Part shown: piece after piece, positions 42,786-52,724 of the stretch
Numbering within the stretch: position 1 is the first letter of the stretch
Layout: each line of letters starts with the position of its first letter
Origin: an uncultured bacterium
GTDB lineage: Bacteria > Pseudomonadota > Alphaproteobacteria > Sphingomonadales > Sphingomonadaceae
Length of the DNA: 64,000 nt
Reading direction: 5' to 3'
Assembly: GCA_942636505.2 (NCBI GenBank)
Contig: CALOGB020000126.1
Location: forward strand, 62,001-126,000
The notes under the pieces: model-generated
Told to the model about the DNA's origin: nothing
Seen by the model: only the letters and a program-made list of their open reading frames with translations
The model's database searches: none
Program-made: the position numbers and the translations under genes

Positions 42786-42886
42786 CGGTATCCCTTCGTC
42801 CGTTGCGCAAAGATATGCGCGGCGCACCATTTTGGTTGCGTGAACGCTCTGTATAGCCGCGTCCTACCGCCCTATTTGTGAGGACG

Positions 42887-43972
42887 ATGGCCGCCCCTCC
42901 TACCCAGCCGCCGGCACAGCGCAAGGTGATCCATGTCGACATGGACGCCTTCTACGCGTCGGTCGAACAGCGCGACGATCCCTCGCTGAAGGGCCGCCCG
43001 GTGGCAGTCGGAGGGTCGCGTGCGCGGGGCGTCGTGGCCGCCGCAAGCTACGAGGCACGCGCGTTCGGCGTGCGCAGCGCGATGCCATCGGTCACGGCGA
43101 TCCGAAAATGTCCCGACCTCGTGTTCGTGCCCCCCCGGTTCGACGTGTACCGCGAAGTCTCGGACCGGATCCGCGCGATCTTCGCCGACTATACCGACCT
43201 GATCGAGCCGCTGTCGCTCGACGAGGCGTATCTCGACGTGACCGAGGATATCCGCGGGCTCGGCACGGCCGCCGCGATCGCGGAGGAAATCCGCGCGCGG
43301 ATCAAGGCGGATACCGGCCTCACCGCGTCCGCCGGGGTGAGCTACAACAAGTTCATCGCCAAGCTCGCCTCGGACCAGAACAAGCCCGACGGCATCTGCA
43401 TCATCACGCCCAAGCGCGGGGCGGCGTTCGTCCAGTCGCTGCCGGTCAAGCGCTTCCACGGTGTCGGGCCGGTGACTGCGCAGAAGATGGAACGGCTCGG
43501 CATCCTCACCGGCGCGGACCTCTACGACATGACGCTCGCGTTCCTCCAGGCGCATTTCGGCAGCTATGCGGACTATCTCTACGGTGCGGCGCGCGGCATC
43601 GATCACCGACCCGTCCGCGTCAACCGGGCCGCCAAGTCGGTCGGCGCGGAACGGACGTTCGAGACGAACCTGACGACCGCGGAGGATCTGCGCGCGGCGC
43701 TGCACCGGGTGGCGGATGCGGCGTGGGTGCGGATCGAACGGCACGGCACGCGCGGCCGCACGGTCACGCTCAAGCTGCGGCACGCCGACTTCCGCACGAT
43801 CACGCGCGCACGATCGTCGCAGGCGCCGGTCACGGACAAGACCGCATTCCTCTCGGCAGGCCTCGACCTGCTCATGGCGCAATTGCCCGTACCAGACGGC
43901 GTGCGCCTGCTCGGGCTGACGTTGTCGGGCATCATGGGCGAAGACGACGAAATACAGCCCAGCCTGTTGTAG
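42887..43972 (+). CDS. dinB: DNA polymerase IV
   Basis: 361 residues from the ATG at 42887; a GTG at 42878 is possible. Y-family polymerase: VIHVDMDAFYASVEQRDDP (metal ligand Asp and steric-gate Tyr/Phe region), YSEARAFGVRS-like YEARAFGVRSAMP, PLSLDEAYLDV (metal ligands Asp-Glu), SYNKFIAKLASDQNKP, and the helix-hairpin-helix HGVGPVTAQKMERLGI. The little-finger domain (about 240-345) is present. It copies past damaged bases with low fidelity and no proofreading. No typical LexA box was seen in the short region upstream. It is convergent with the histidine kinase gene (2 bp between stops). Confidence 0.95.
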   Translation: MAAPPTQPPAQRKVIHVDMDAFYASVEQRDDPSLKGRPVAVGGSRARGVVAAASYEARAFGVRSAMPSVTAIRKCPDLVFVPPRFDVYREVSDRIRAIFADYTDLIEPLSLDEAYLDVTEDIRGLGTAAAIAEEIRARIKADTGLTASAGVSYNKFIAKLASDQNKPDGICIITPKRGAAFVQSLPVKRFHGVGPVTAQKMERLGILTGADLYDMTLAFLQAHFGSYADYLYGAARGIDHRPVRVNRAAKSVGAERTFETNLTTAEDLRAALHRVADAAWVRIERHGTRGRTVTLKLRHADFRTITRARSSQAPVTDKTAFLSAGLDLLMAQLPVPDGVRLLGLTLSGIMGEDDEIQPSLL

Positions 43973-43974
43973 GT

Positions 43975-45825
43975 TCAACTGGCGTCGGCGACCCCTGCAT
44001 CGGGCGCCAACAGCGTCAGGATCGCAACCGCGCCTTGCCCCGGCCCTTCGCTTTCCAGACGCAGCGAACCCTGCATCGTGTTCACCGAATTGGCGCACCA
44101 GTGCAGCCCCAGCCCGCCAGACTTATGCGCACGCGTCGAGAAGCCCCGGTGGAACAGCGTCGCCGCGACCTCGGGCGTGATCCCCTCGCCATCGTCGCGA
44201 ATCTCGATCGCCACGCGGCCATCGCCCTGCTCGATGGCGGTAACGATCGATCCGCTGCCGGTCCCGCGCGCGACGATCGACTCCGCCGCATTGGCAAACA
44301 GGTTGCCGATCACCTGGCTCAGGATCAGCCGGTTCGCCATGACCAGATTGGGTCCCGCGGGAAACCCGAACGCGATCGACGCGCCGTCGAGATAGCGGAC
44401 GATCGTCGCGTTGCGTGCGATGATCGCGGTGATGTCGCATATCTCCAGCGGCGGACGTTCGTGCGCGCCCTGCTGCTGCTGCCCGATGATCTCCAGCACA
44501 TGACCCATCGCCTCCCGGCCGATGCTGAGTTCGTGACGGGTGGATTCACGGTTGGCGGCTTCCGCGTCGATCGCCGCGGTGACGAACGCGGCGAGTTTCT
44601 CACGGCGTTCGTCCGATGTGTTGCCCCTAGCGAGTTCGTCGATCGCCCGATTGAGCGTGGCGCGATCGATCGGCGGCACCTGCGCGATTTCGCGGCTAAG
44701 GATCGTGCTGATCGGGTTCAGCGCGTTGCGGACGTTGTGCATCACCGCCACCGCACTTTCGCTCCGTCCGAGATCGAACGACTGCACGCCGATTTGTTCG
44801 CGCATATCCTTCAATTGCTGCAGCATTGCGTTGAAGTTGCGCCCGAGCGAACCGATCTCGTCGCGCCGCTCATCCTCTTCGAGCAGCGTGAGCGATCCCG
44901 ACGCGCGAACCCGCCGCATATGATTCTCGATGCGCAGCAACGGACGCAGCACGAGTTGCGCAATCAGACGACGCAGCACGATGAGCACGAACAGCAAAAG
45001 CACGATCGATCCTGCGATCGCAAACACCAACACGCGCCTGCCCAGCCGCGTTGCATCACTTGGCACGGCAAACCGGGTCGTGGCCACGGCGCGCCCATCG
45101 GCGCCGATCAGTGGCACGGCAATTGCCGCTCTCGACCCACGATAGGTCGCCACCCCCCAACTGCTGGAACCAACGTCTAACGTCGCGTCGACACCCAAAG
45201 CTTCGGAAATCTGCTTGGCCGTTATTACGCGCGCGATCGCGATATAGCCCTGCCCGGTATCCGCGCCGCTCGCTCCCCCCATTCGTGCGACACCTACCGC
45301 TGCGACACTATTCCCCAGCCGCGTATAGAACCGCGCCGAACGACGCCGGCCAAGCACGTGCGCGAAGTCCGTACGATCGAGCAAATCAACCCATTGTTCC
45401 GACGAGGTCGAACCCGGCGGTCCGTTCCAACTTGCGCGGGCAATACGGCCGTTCGCTGCGATTTCGGCAATGCCATCGGCAGGGAGTGATCGCGTCGCAG
45501 GCGCGGCGCGACTACCAGGCGCAAGCTTTGCCTCGGATAGCCCCGCTGCATCGCGGCGGTCTCGTGCTTCCGCCTGGACCCCGGCAGGGTATTTCGACAG
45601 CATCGCGCGCGTCCGTTCGACTTGCCCCGCAATCGCCGCGTCTTCCAGCTTGGTAAAACTCGGCGTGATGATCGACGCCAGCAACACCGTGATCGCGACC
45701 GTCCCGCACAGCGCCACGCCCGTCATGATCAGCACGAGTTTGGCACCGAGCGACGCAGGCCGCCGCATCTTGCCGAATTGCCGGCCGAGCGTCGCCGGGA
45801 CGCGACCCATCCCGACAGTCGGCAC
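43975..45825 (-). CDS. Membrane sensor histidine kinase
   Basis: 616 residues. A first helix (about 27-50, VLIMTGVALCGTVAITVLLA), a periplasmic sensor region (51-265), a second helix (about 266-288, VFAIAGSIVLLLFVLIV) and a HAMP domain (to about 341). The phospho-acceptor is His363 in VMHNVRNALNPI, a less common H-box; ATP-binding motifs are NLFANAAESI (N box), RDDGEGIT (G1) and FSTRAHKSGGLGLHW (G2). The GTG start overlaps the stop of the REC-GGDEF-EAL gene, so the two proteins are translationally coupled and very likely partners. Signal unknown; the start may lie downstream at 45810. Confidence 0.88.
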   Translation of the reverse strand: MPTVGMGRVPATLGRQFGKMRRPASLGAKLVLIMTGVALCGTVAITVLLASIITPSFTKLEDAAIAGQVERTRAMLSKYPAGVQAEARDRRDAAGLSEAKLAPGSRAAPATRSLPADGIAEIAANGRIARASWNGPPGSTSSEQWVDLLDRTDFAHVLGRRRSARFYTRLGNSVAAVGVARMGGASGADTGQGYIAIARVITAKQISEALGVDATLDVGSSSWGVATYRGSRAAIAVPLIGADGRAVATTRFAVPSDATRLGRRVLVFAIAGSIVLLLFVLIVLRRLIAQLVLRPLLRIENHMRRVRASGSLTLLEEDERRDEIGSLGRNFNAMLQQLKDMREQIGVQSFDLGRSESAVAVMHNVRNALNPISTILSREIAQVPPIDRATLNRAIDELARGNTSDERREKLAAFVTAAIDAEAANRESTRHELSIGREAMGHVLEIIGQQQQGAHERPPLEICDITAIIARNATIVRYLDGASIAFGFPAGPNLVMANRLILSQVIGNLFANAAESIVARGTGSGSIVTAIEQGDGRVAIEIRDDGEGITPEVAATLFHRGFSTRAHKSGGLGLHWCANSVNTMQGSLRLESEGPGQGAVAILTLLAPDAGVADAS

Positions 45826-47735
45826 TAGTTCATCATTCCATTGCCCAATTGTCGCGGTGCCGTCGGTCCGTCACCGGCCACATCGTCTTCGCCGCCGAGA
45901 TAGCGCGCGTTTGCCATATCGAGCGCAACATCCGCGGCAACCGGGCGCGAGTAGAAATACCCCTGGAAATGGCTCGCCCCAGCGAGCTTGAGCGCCTGGA
46001 CCTGCGCGTCGGTCTCGACGCCTTCCGCAATCACGCCCAGCCCCAGCGCGCGACCGAGATGGATGATCGAATGCACGATCGCCGCGCTTTCGCGCTCCCG
46101 GCCCATCCCATCGATGAACGATCGGTCGATCTTCAGGCAATCGAGCGCGAACTTGCGGATGTTGTACAGGCTCGAATAGCCCGTCCCGAAATCGTCGAGC
46201 GCGATCCGAAACCCCATCTGGCGTAGCTTGTAGAGTGTTTCCGCGGCGCGTTCGGCATCGTCGAAGATCGCGGTCTCGGTAATCTCGATCTGCAATCGCG
46301 CAGGCTCGATCCCGGCGCGCTCGACGCTCTCCATGATGTGCCCGACGAAATTGTGACGGCGAAACTGGCGCGGCGAGAAATTGACCGAGACATACTGACC
46401 TGGCCATTGTTTCAGGACGTGGAGCGCTTCACCCAGTACCCAGTCGCCCAGTTCGTGAATCAGGTTCGATTCCTCGGCGATCGGGATGAACGTGCTCGGG
46501 CTCATCGCGCCATATTCGTCGGTGTTCCAGCGGATGAGTGCCTCGAAACCGATCACCTCGACCGCGTCGCGCGATACGATCGGTTGATAGACCAGACTCA
46601 GTTCGCCCTTCGCGATCGCCTGGCTCAGCCCACCCTCGACCCGCCGGCGAAAACGGATGCCTTCGTCCATGCTCTCGTCGAACAGGCGAACGATGCCGCG
46701 ACCGCCGCGCTTGGCATCGTTGAGCGCAAGGTCGGACCGTCGCATGACGTCGACTGGATCGCGGCCCTGCCCGCCCTCGCTGACGACCACACCCGCCGAC
46801 GCGCCGCCCTGTACCGAATTGCCGAACACCTGCAGGGTGACCGAGCACGCCGCGACGACTTGCTCGCACGCCATGACGCCCGCCGCCTCGCCGGACGTCT
46901 CGAACAGGATGCCGAACTCATCGCCACCGAGCCGGGCGACCAATGCTCCCTCCGGCGCCGATCGTTGCAGGATCGCGCAGATTTCACGGATCAGCGCGTC
47001 GCCCGCCAGATGGCCGAGCGTATCGTTGACCAGCTTGAACCGATCCAGATCGACCATCACCGTCGCGAACAGCCCCGCCGCGCGCGTTCGTTCGGCAAGC
47101 GCGCGCAGGAACGCGAGCCGGTTCGGTGCGTCGGTCAGTGAGTCATGCGTCGCCATATGCACTGCGCGACTCTCGTTCGCGGCGAGCTCGGCGCTCTGCT
47201 CTTCGAGTTGAACAACCTGCGCGGCCAGCGTGACGCGGGCCGCCTTTAACTCGCGATCAATTTCCCACCGCTTTGCAAGCGCCGTCGCGGTCTGTGTCAC
47301 CTCGGCGACCTCGAACGGCTTGGCGATGTAGAAGATCTTGTCGGCTGGTCCGGCGACCTTGCTGATCTCGATCGGCGAGAAATCGGAAAAGCCCGTGACG
47401 ATGACCAGGTTGATCTCCGGGTCGAGCGCCCGGATACGCTGCGCCGTCTCGCGCCCGTCGATACCGGGTGGCATGCGGATATCGATGAACGCGACCGCGA
47501 ACGGTTCGCCGTCCGCCAATGCCCGCGCGACGTCCGCGACCGCGTCCAGCCCTTGATGCGCATGCGTCAGCGCGAAGCCGGCGATGTCTCCGCGCCGGAG
47601 CTCACTGGCGTTCCCGCCAAACAGGTCGGCCGCCATCGCGCCGAGCGCCTCGCCGCCCTCTGATCGCTGACCGGCGAAGCTGCGCCGGTAGCTGTCATGC
47701 ATCGCTGGCTCGTCGTCCACGATCAGAATGCGCAT
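45825..47735 (-). CDS. Response regulator with GGDEF and EAL domains (c-di-GMP turnover)
   Basis: 636 residues. Receiver domain (1 to about 150) with phospho-acceptor Asp85 in FIDIRMPPGIDG and Lys in YIAKPFEV. A coiled-coil linker (about 160-195) leads to a diguanylate cyclase domain with an intact GGDEF (270-274), then an EAL phosphodiesterase with EALIRW (398-400), ITETAIFDD, DDFGTGYSSLYN and KIDRSFIDG. Both halves keep their signature residues, so the protein could make and degrade cyclic di-GMP, with phosphorylation setting the balance. The receiver has an insertion of about 40 residues between its first and third strands. It is upstream of, and coupled to, the histidine kinase. Confidence 0.92.
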   Translation of the reverse strand: MRILIVDDEPAMHDSYRRSFAGQRSEGGEALGAMAADLFGGNASELRRGDIAGFALTHAHQGLDAVADVARALADGEPFAVAFIDIRMPPGIDGRETAQRIRALDPEINLVIVTGFSDFSPIEISKVAGPADKIFYIAKPFEVAEVTQTATALAKRWEIDRELKAARVTLAAQVVQLEEQSAELAANESRAVHMATHDSLTDAPNRLAFLRALAERTRAAGLFATVMVDLDRFKLVNDTLGHLAGDALIREICAILQRSAPEGALVARLGGDEFGILFETSGEAAGVMACEQVVAACSVTLQVFGNSVQGGASAGVVVSEGGQGRDPVDVMRRSDLALNDAKRGGRGIVRLFDESMDEGIRFRRRVEGGLSQAIAKGELSLVYQPIVSRDAVEVIGFEALIRWNTDEYGAMSPSTFIPIAEESNLIHELGDWVLGEALHVLKQWPGQYVSVNFSPRQFRRHNFVGHIMESVERAGIEPARLQIEITETAIFDDAERAAETLYKLRQMGFRIALDDFGTGYSSLYNIRKFALDCLKIDRSFIDGMGRERESAAIVHSIIHLGRALGLGVIAEGVETDAQVQALKLAGASHFQGYFYSRPVAADVALDMANARYLGGEDDVAGDGPTAPRQLGNGMMN

Positions 47736-47822
47736 CGATACAGTTCCTCACTGGCCACCGCATCCGTGCCTTGCGGTACGCCAAGTGCCTTCATCGTTAC
47801 GAAGGATAGTAACCTAAAGCAG

Positions 47823-48737
47823 TTAAGACGCCGTGAAGGATGTTTGTAACTTATGTCCAAGCGCTTGAGCGCCCAGCACGATTGCGCCAAGCGGCCCGGC
47901 GTTGTTGCCTAACGCAGGCGGCACGATGAACGTGTCGACCAGCGCGACCTCGGGCAGCGTGATGTACCCGCCGAGGCTTCGCGTCATTGCTGCACGAACC
48001 CGCGGGAACAGGTGCGATGCCCCCATCACGCCGCCGCCCATCACGATCCGCCGCGGGATACCGGTCAGCACGAGCGTATGGCAAAGCTGGCCGAGCGCAT
48101 CGGCGACGTTATCCCAAACCGGATGCTCGGCGGGCGCTTCGTCCGCCGGAAAGCCGATCCGTGCCGCGATCGCGGGTCCCGCGACCAGTCCCTCGATGCA
48201 GGCACCGTGGAACGGGCAATTGCCGATCCAGTCGTCACCTTGGAACCGAGCGGGGCGGATATGGCCGAGTTCGGAGTGCGTGAGACCATCGACCGGACGG
48301 TTGCCGGCAATCATGCCGGCGCCGACTCCGGTGCCGACCGTGACATAGGCGATGTCCGGCAGGCCCTTCGCCGCGCCCCAGAACGCTTCGGCCAACGCCG
48401 CGCCTACTACGTCGCTATGGAAGCCGGTCGGTACGCCGTAACGTCGGCTTAGCCGTCCCGCGATGTCTGTCCCGGCCCAGCCCGGCTTGGGCGTCGAGGT
48501 GATATGGCCGTAATCGCCCGAATGGCGATCGATCGAAACCGGCCCGAAGCTCGCGATACCGATCGCCACGAAGCCACTCCACCGGTCGAGCACCGCCTCG
48601 ATCGCGGCTAGCGTCTCTTCGGGGCGCGTGGTCGGTATCCGCACGGTTTCCTCGATCTGGTCGGGTCCGCGCGCAAGAATGCAGATGCATTTGGTGCCGC
48701 CAAGTTCGATACCTGCGACCAGCGGTGCTTCCGTCAT
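47823..48737 (-). CDS. ROK family sugar kinase, fructokinase type
   Basis: 304 residues from the ATG at 48737, which has GGGAG 6 nt upstream; a TTG at 48743 is an alternative. ROK features: ATP-binding AGIELGGTKCICIL, catalytic-loop SFGPVSIDR, VTVGTGVGAGMI, and the zinc-binding element HSELGHIRPAR ... GNCPFHGACIEG. The latter with CPFHGxCIEGLxxGPAI is the fructokinase/mannokinase-type variant (His-Cys-His-Cys ligands), distinct from the CGCGxxGCxE of repressor-type ROK proteins. It phosphorylates a hexose, most likely fructose or mannose. There is no DNA-binding domain. It could serve the mannose released by the mannan locus, but it is 40 kb away. Confidence 0.9.
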   Translation of the reverse strand: MTEAPLVAGIELGGTKCICILARGPDQIEETVRIPTTRPEETLAAIEAVLDRWSGFVAIGIASFGPVSIDRHSGDYGHITSTPKPGWAGTDIAGRLSRRYGVPTGFHSDVVGAALAEAFWGAAKGLPDIAYVTVGTGVGAGMIAGNRPVDGLTHSELGHIRPARFQGDDWIGNCPFHGACIEGLVAGPAIAARIGFPADEAPAEHPVWDNVADALGQLCHTLVLTGIPRRIVMGGGVMGASHLFPRVRAAMTRSLGGYITLPEVALVDTFIVPPALGNNAGPLGAIVLGAQALGHKLQTSFTAS

Positions 48738-48902
48738 CCTCAACTCCCAACACGTTTACCGCGCCCGCTTCCTTCGCCGACGCCGTCCAGTCAAGAGCAG
48801 GTCGGTTCTGACGATCACGCTGAACGAGGATTTGATCTGCTGTCGATTCGACCGTTCATGCGTTATGCCGGTCGAGTTCACCCGAACAGACAGGAATTCC
48901 GA

Positions 48903-49511
48903 ATGGCGAAGAAACCCGCGAAGCTGATCAAGACGGACACCGATGTATCGGTCGAGGCACAGCCACAGTACAAGGTCGAATATCGCGAGATCCAGCCTTA
49001 TGGGACGCTGAAGAAACTCCCGATCGCACTTGAGGACAATGCCCGTGCCCAGAGCGTCGCGACGCTTAACCAGGTGCTCGCGGACACGATGACGATCCGC
49101 GACATGTACAAGAAGCATCACTGGCAGATGTCGGGCGCGACCTTCTATCAACTGCATCTGCTGCTCGACAAGCACTACGAGGAGCAGGCGGCACTCGTCG
49201 ATCTCATCGCCGAACGGATCATGGCGCTTGGCGGTATCTCGATCGCGATGTCGCACGATGTTGCGGAGATGACGACGATCCCCCGCCCGCCCAAGGGTCG
49301 CGAAGACGTCCCGACGCAGCTTGCGCGCCTGCTCGAAGCGCATGAGATCATCCTGCGTCAGGCCCATGAAGGCGCCGAAGCTGCCGACGAATCGGGCGAC
49401 GACGGCACCAACGATCTGCTGGTGAGCAACATCATCCGCACACACGAGCCGCAGGTGTGGTTCCTCGCAGAACACCTCGCCGCGACCGAACTGGTCCGCA
49501 GCGACAAGTAA
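48903..49511 (+). CDS. dps: Dps-family ferritin-like DNA-protection protein
   Basis: 202 residues from the ATG at 48903 (AGGA 8 nt upstream). The ferroxidase site of Dps dodecamers is present: KKHHWQMSGATFYQLHLLLD (His, His, Asp) and DLIAERIMALGG (Asp, Glu on the neighbouring helix). The extended Lys-rich N-terminus (MAKKPAKLIKTD) may bind DNA. Dps oxidises ferrous iron with hydrogen peroxide and shields DNA. It is longer than the Escherichia protein (167 residues), mainly at the N-terminus. Monocistronic, ending at a strong terminator. Confidence 0.92.
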   Translation: MAKKPAKLIKTDTDVSVEAQPQYKVEYREIQPYGTLKKLPIALEDNARAQSVATLNQVLADTMTIRDMYKKHHWQMSGATFYQLHLLLDKHYEEQAALVDLIAERIMALGGISIAMSHDVAEMTTIPRPPKGREDVPTQLARLLEAHEIILRQAHEGAEAADESGDDGTNDLLVSNIIRTHEPQVWFLAEHLAATELVRSDK

Positions 49512-49514
49512 GAT

Positions 49515-49552
49515 TACGGCCCCCTCTTCATGCGAAGAGGGGGCCGTACTTT
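49515..49552 (+). terminator. dps terminator
   Basis: A perfect 15-bp stem (49515-49529 with 49534-49548) around an ATGC loop follows the dps stop directly and is followed by CTTTCGTT. It also lies near the 3' end of the convergent lipoprotein gene. Confidence 0.85.
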
Positions 49553-49592
49553 CGTTCCGGCAATGCCGTGGGCGATAGCCCGCCCGACGTGC

Positions 49593-50231
49593 TCAGCGCG
49601 TGGCGTTATACTTCAACTGATCGTCGGTGAGCTGGAACCCGACCAGCGCCTCGAAGCTCGCACGCAGCACGGCCTGGCGAACTTCCGGCGTGCTCAGCGG
49701 ATCGACCGCAGCGTCCTGATCGCCTGCCTTGCGCTTGCGGGTCAGTTTCTCCCGAACGTCTTCCGGCAAGGTGGCCGCAGCCCGCGATACCGTTGCCGTC
49801 GTCGTGGCCGACGCCGATGCCAGCGCTTGTCCGGCGGCAAAGTGCAACGCCACCCGGCCGATGCGCTTGGCAACGACCGCGCTGCCGCCGCGCACGACGG
49901 TGATGAAATACGGCAACGTCACGTCGCGCGCCGCTTCAGTGCGCGTCCGGCGAGCGCGGACGTCGAACGTCACGTTGGTGACGACCTGATCCGTCGCATC
50001 CGCGCAGGTCGATCGGACGTTGGTCATGAAGCCAGCGACGTCGATCGCCGACTGGTCGCGGCTGGTGACCGGATCGAACAGCGTGATGTCGCCGGTCGCT
50101 GCCGGGATCGCCACGGGCGGGCAGACCGAGCGGACTGCGGAAATGCCGCCGGTTGCATCGACTTCGCCCTTGCCGGCGCACCCGCTCAACAAGATCGCAC
50201 ACGCAGAAACGGCTAGGATAGGGGCTTTCAC
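49593..50231 (-). CDS. Predicted outer-membrane or periplasmic lipoprotein
   Basis: 212 residues from the GTG at 50231. A short lipoprotein signal (MKAPILAVSACAILLSGC) has a lipobox with Cys18. Longer in-frame starts (50273 ATG; further ones overlap the divergent ispH) would put 14 or more extra residues before the signal, which is unusual. The mature part has two regions: a beta-rich half with VTNVTFDVRARRT and PYFITVVRGGSAVVAKRIG, and a charged C-terminal half (VREKLTRKRKAGDQD). I know no function for it; similar lipoproteins are regular neighbours of ispH in sphingomonads, as I recall. It is divergent from ispH. Confidence 0.75.
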   Translation of the reverse strand: MKAPILAVSACAILLSGCAGKGEVDATGGISAVRSVCPPVAIPAATGDITLFDPVTSRDQSAIDVAGFMTNVRSTCADATDQVVTNVTFDVRARRTRTEAARDVTLPYFITVVRGGSAVVAKRIGRVALHFAAGQALASASATTTATVSRAAATLPEDVREKLTRKRKAGDQDAAVDPLSTPEVRQAVLRASFEALVGFQLTDDQLKYNATR

Positions 50232-50352
50232 GGCGACGCTTACCTTCTCGAACGAGCGAAAGGGCCACCGCATGTCGCAAGCGGCCCCTGTCGCGGCGCA
50301 CCATAGGAACCGGCTATCGTCCAGGCAAGCAATCGCGTAGAGGCGTGGCATC

Positions 50353-51309
50353 ATGAGCCCAATCGACAAGCCGCCGCTCGAACTGCTGATCGCAGCACCC
50401 CGAGGCTTTTGCGCAGGCGTCGACCGCGCGATCCGGATCGTCGAACTGGCGATCGAGAAACACGGGGCGCCAGTCTACGTCCGCCACGAGATCGTCCACA
50501 ACAAATTCGTCGTCGACACGCTGAAGGCGCAGGGCGCGATCTTCGTCGAGGAACTGAACGAGGTGCCCGATGGCGCGCCGGTCGTGTTCTCCGCGCACGG
50601 CGTGCCCAAGTCGGTGCCGCTCGACGCGCAGAATCGCGGGCTCGAATATCTCGATGCGACCTGTCCGCTGGTGTCGAAGGTGCATCGCCAGGCCGAGCGG
50701 CTGGTGGCGCAGGGACGGCATATCGTGTTCATCGGCCATGCCGGGCATCCCGAGGTGATCGGCACGTTCGGACAGGTTCCGGCGGGCGCGATGTCGCTGA
50801 TCGAGACGGTCGAGGACGCGGAGGTGTTCATGCCGATCGATCATACCAACCTCGCCTTCCTGACGCAGACGACGCTGTCGGTGGACGATACCGCCGCGGT
50901 GGTGGCGACGTTGCAGCGCCGCTTCCCGCAGATGCTGCCGCCGCGGGGCGAGGACATCTGCTACGCAACGTCGAACCGCCAGACCGCGGTGAAGGCAATC
51001 GCGCACAGCGTCGATGCCGTGCTGGTGATCGGGGCGCCGAATTCGTCCAACTCGGTGCGGCTGGTCGAGGTCGCCGAGCGCGAGGGGACGCCAGCGATGC
51101 TGATCCAGCGTGCAAGTGAACTCGACTGGGATTTCCTGGCGGGCGTCGGCACGCTGGGCATCACGGCCGGCGCGTCGGCCCCTGAATTGCTGGTGCGCGA
51201 ACTGGTCGACCGACTGTCGGAGCGCTTCACGGTGACGGAGCGCGAGGTCGAGACGAACCGCGAGACGATCGCGTTCAAGCTGCCACGCGGACTGGAGGCG
51301 GCCGCCTAG
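50353..51309 (+). CDS. ispH: 4-hydroxy-3-methylbut-2-enyl diphosphate reductase
   Basis: 318 residues. The three Cys that bind the iron-sulfur cluster are present: Cys20 ([13 protein letters not shown]), Cys104 ([11 protein letters not shown]) and Cys203 ([11 protein letters not shown]). [14 protein letters not shown] and [11 protein letters not shown] hold the His residues for diphosphate binding; [14 protein letters not shown] is near the C-terminus. It catalyses the last step of the MEP pathway, giving isopentenyl and dimethylallyl diphosphate. It is first in an ispH-thrB-rnhA operon; the stop is 1 bp from the thrB ATG. Confidence 0.98.
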   Translation: MSPIDKPPLELLIAAPRGFCAGVDRAIRIVELAIEKHGAPVYVRHEIVHNKFVVDTLKAQGAIFVEELNEVPDGAPVVFSAHGVPKSVPLDAQNRGLEYLDATCPLVSKVHRQAERLVAQGRHIVFIGHAGHPEVIGTFGQVPAGAMSLIETVEDAEVFMPIDHTNLAFLTQTTLSVDDTAAVVATLQRRFPQMLPPRGEDICYATSNRQTAVKAIAHSVDAVLVIGAPNSSNSVRLVEVAEREGTPAMLIQRASELDWDFLAGVGTLGITAGASAPELLVRELVDRLSERFTVTEREVETNRETIAFKLPRGLEAAA

Positions 51310-51310
51310 C

Positions 51311-52261
51311 ATGGCGGTCTATACGCAGGTGTCGGCGGAGGCGCTGGGCGCGTTCCTCGCGCGCTACGATCGGGGCGAACTCCTGTCCGCCAAGGGCATT
51401 GCGGAGGGCGTGCAGAACAGCAACTACCTCGTCGAGACGACCGCAGATCGCTTCATCCTGACGCTGTACGAGGAACGGACGTCGACCGACGACCTGCCGT
51501 TCTTCCTCGACATGCTCGATCATCTCGCGGCCGACGGCAATCCCGTACCGCGCGCATTGCCCGATCGTGACGGCACGGCAATCCAGCAGCTCGCCGGGCG
51601 CGCCGCGTGCCTAATTGAGTTCCTGACCGGGGTTTCTGTATCGCATCCAACCGCGGCGCAGGCGTTTGCGGCGGGTGCGGCGATGGGGCAGATGCACACG
51701 AGCCTCGCCGGGTTCGACCAGATCCGACCCAACCCGCTCGGCGCGGATACGTGGCGACTGTTCCTGGAGCGTTGCGGCCGCGACATCGACACGATCGAAC
51801 CGGGGCTGTTCGACCGGACCGAGGCGGCATTGACGGCGGTCCTGGCGAAATGGCCGCGCGACCTGCCGATGGCGGCGATCCATTCGGACCTGTTCCCTGA
51901 CAACGTGCTGATGCTCGGCGACCGCGTGACCGGGGTGATCGACTTCTATTTCGCCTGCACCGACATTCGCGCCTATGATCTGGCGGTGATGCACACGTCA
52001 TGGGCGTTCGACGGCAATGGCGAGAATTACGACCCGGCGATCGGCAAGGCGCTGATCGACGGCTATGCCAGCCGCTTCCCGCTGTCCGATGCGGAACGCG
52101 CCGCGCTGCCGATCCTGGCGCGCGGCGCATGCCTGCGGTTCCTGCTGACGCGCGCGTGGGACTGGCTCAACACGCCGGCCGATGCGCTGGTGACGCGAAA
52201 GGATCCGCTGGCCTATTGGCGGCGGCTCGAGACGTATCTCAAGGACGACCTGTTTGCATGA
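51311..52261 (+). CDS. thrB: Homoserine kinase (ThrB2 type)
   Basis: 316 residues of the aminoglycoside-phosphotransferase-like homoserine kinase class common in alphaproteobacteria, unrelated to GHMP-type ThrB. Visible features: [15 protein letters not shown] (nucleotide loop), [20 protein letters not shown] (catalytic Asp and Asn) and [11 protein letters not shown] (metal-binding Asp). It phosphorylates homoserine in threonine synthesis. Located 1 bp after ispH and overlapping rnhA by 4 bp, an arrangement widely seen in this order. Confidence 0.95.
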   Translation: MAVYTQVSAEALGAFLARYDRGELLSAKGIAEGVQNSNYLVETTADRFILTLYEERTSTDDLPFFLDMLDHLAADGNPVPRALPDRDGTAIQQLAGRAACLIEFLTGVSVSHPTAAQAFAAGAAMGQMHTSLAGFDQIRPNPLGADTWRLFLERCGRDIDTIEPGLFDRTEAALTAVLAKWPRDLPMAAIHSDLFPDNVLMLGDRVTGVIDFYFACTDIRAYDLAVMHTSWAFDGNGENYDPAIGKALIDGYASRFPLSDAERAALPILARGACLRFLLTRAWDWLNTPADALVTRKDPLAYWRRLETYLKDDLFA

Positions 52262-52722
52262 CTGACGAAGCTCCCGTTTCCATCACCAAGGTCGAGATCT
52301 TCACCGACGGCGCGTGCAAGGGCAATCCGGGGCCCGGCGGCTGGGGTGCGGTGATCCGCATGGGCGCGCACGAGAAGGAATTGTCGGGCGGCGAGACTCC
52401 GACGACTAATAACCGGATGGAGATGACCGCGGCGATCGAGGCGCTCAATGCGCTGACCCGGCCGTGCGCGGTGACGCTGTACACCGACAGCAAATACGTG
52501 ATGGACGGCCTCACCAAGTGGGTGAAGGGCTGGCAGCGCAATGGCTGGAAGACCGCCGACAAGAAGCCGGTGAAGAACGCCGAACTGTGGCACGCGCTGC
52601 TCGCGGCGGTGGCGCGGCACAAGATCGAGTGGCAGTGGGTCAAGGGTCACGCCGGTCACCCGGAAAACGAGCGGGCGGACAAGCTGGCGAGCGACGCGGC
52701 CGTCGCGGCCGGACGCAAGTAG
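52258..52722 (+). CDS. rnhA: Ribonuclease HI
   Basis: 154 residues from the ATG at 52258, in an ATGA overlap with the thrB stop. The four acidic catalytic residues are visible: Asp in [17 protein letters not shown], Glu in [13 protein letters not shown], Asp in [11 protein letters not shown], and Asp in [29 protein letters not shown] is the basic handle region of Escherichia-type RNase HI. It removes RNA from RNA-DNA hybrids. Confidence 0.98.
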   Translation: MTDEAPVSITKVEIFTDGACKGNPGPGGWGAVIRMGAHEKELSGGETPTTNNRMEMTAAIEALNALTRPCAVTLYTDSKYVMDGLTKWVKGWQRNGWKTADKKPVKNAELWHALLAAVARHKIEWQWVKGHAGHPENERADKLASDAAVAAGRK

Positions 52723-52724
52723 AC

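Noticed and set aside
48858..48902. Extension of dps upstream to 48858
   Set aside because: The ATG at 48903 has a clear ribosome-binding site, and the extra 15 residues resemble no Dps N-terminus.
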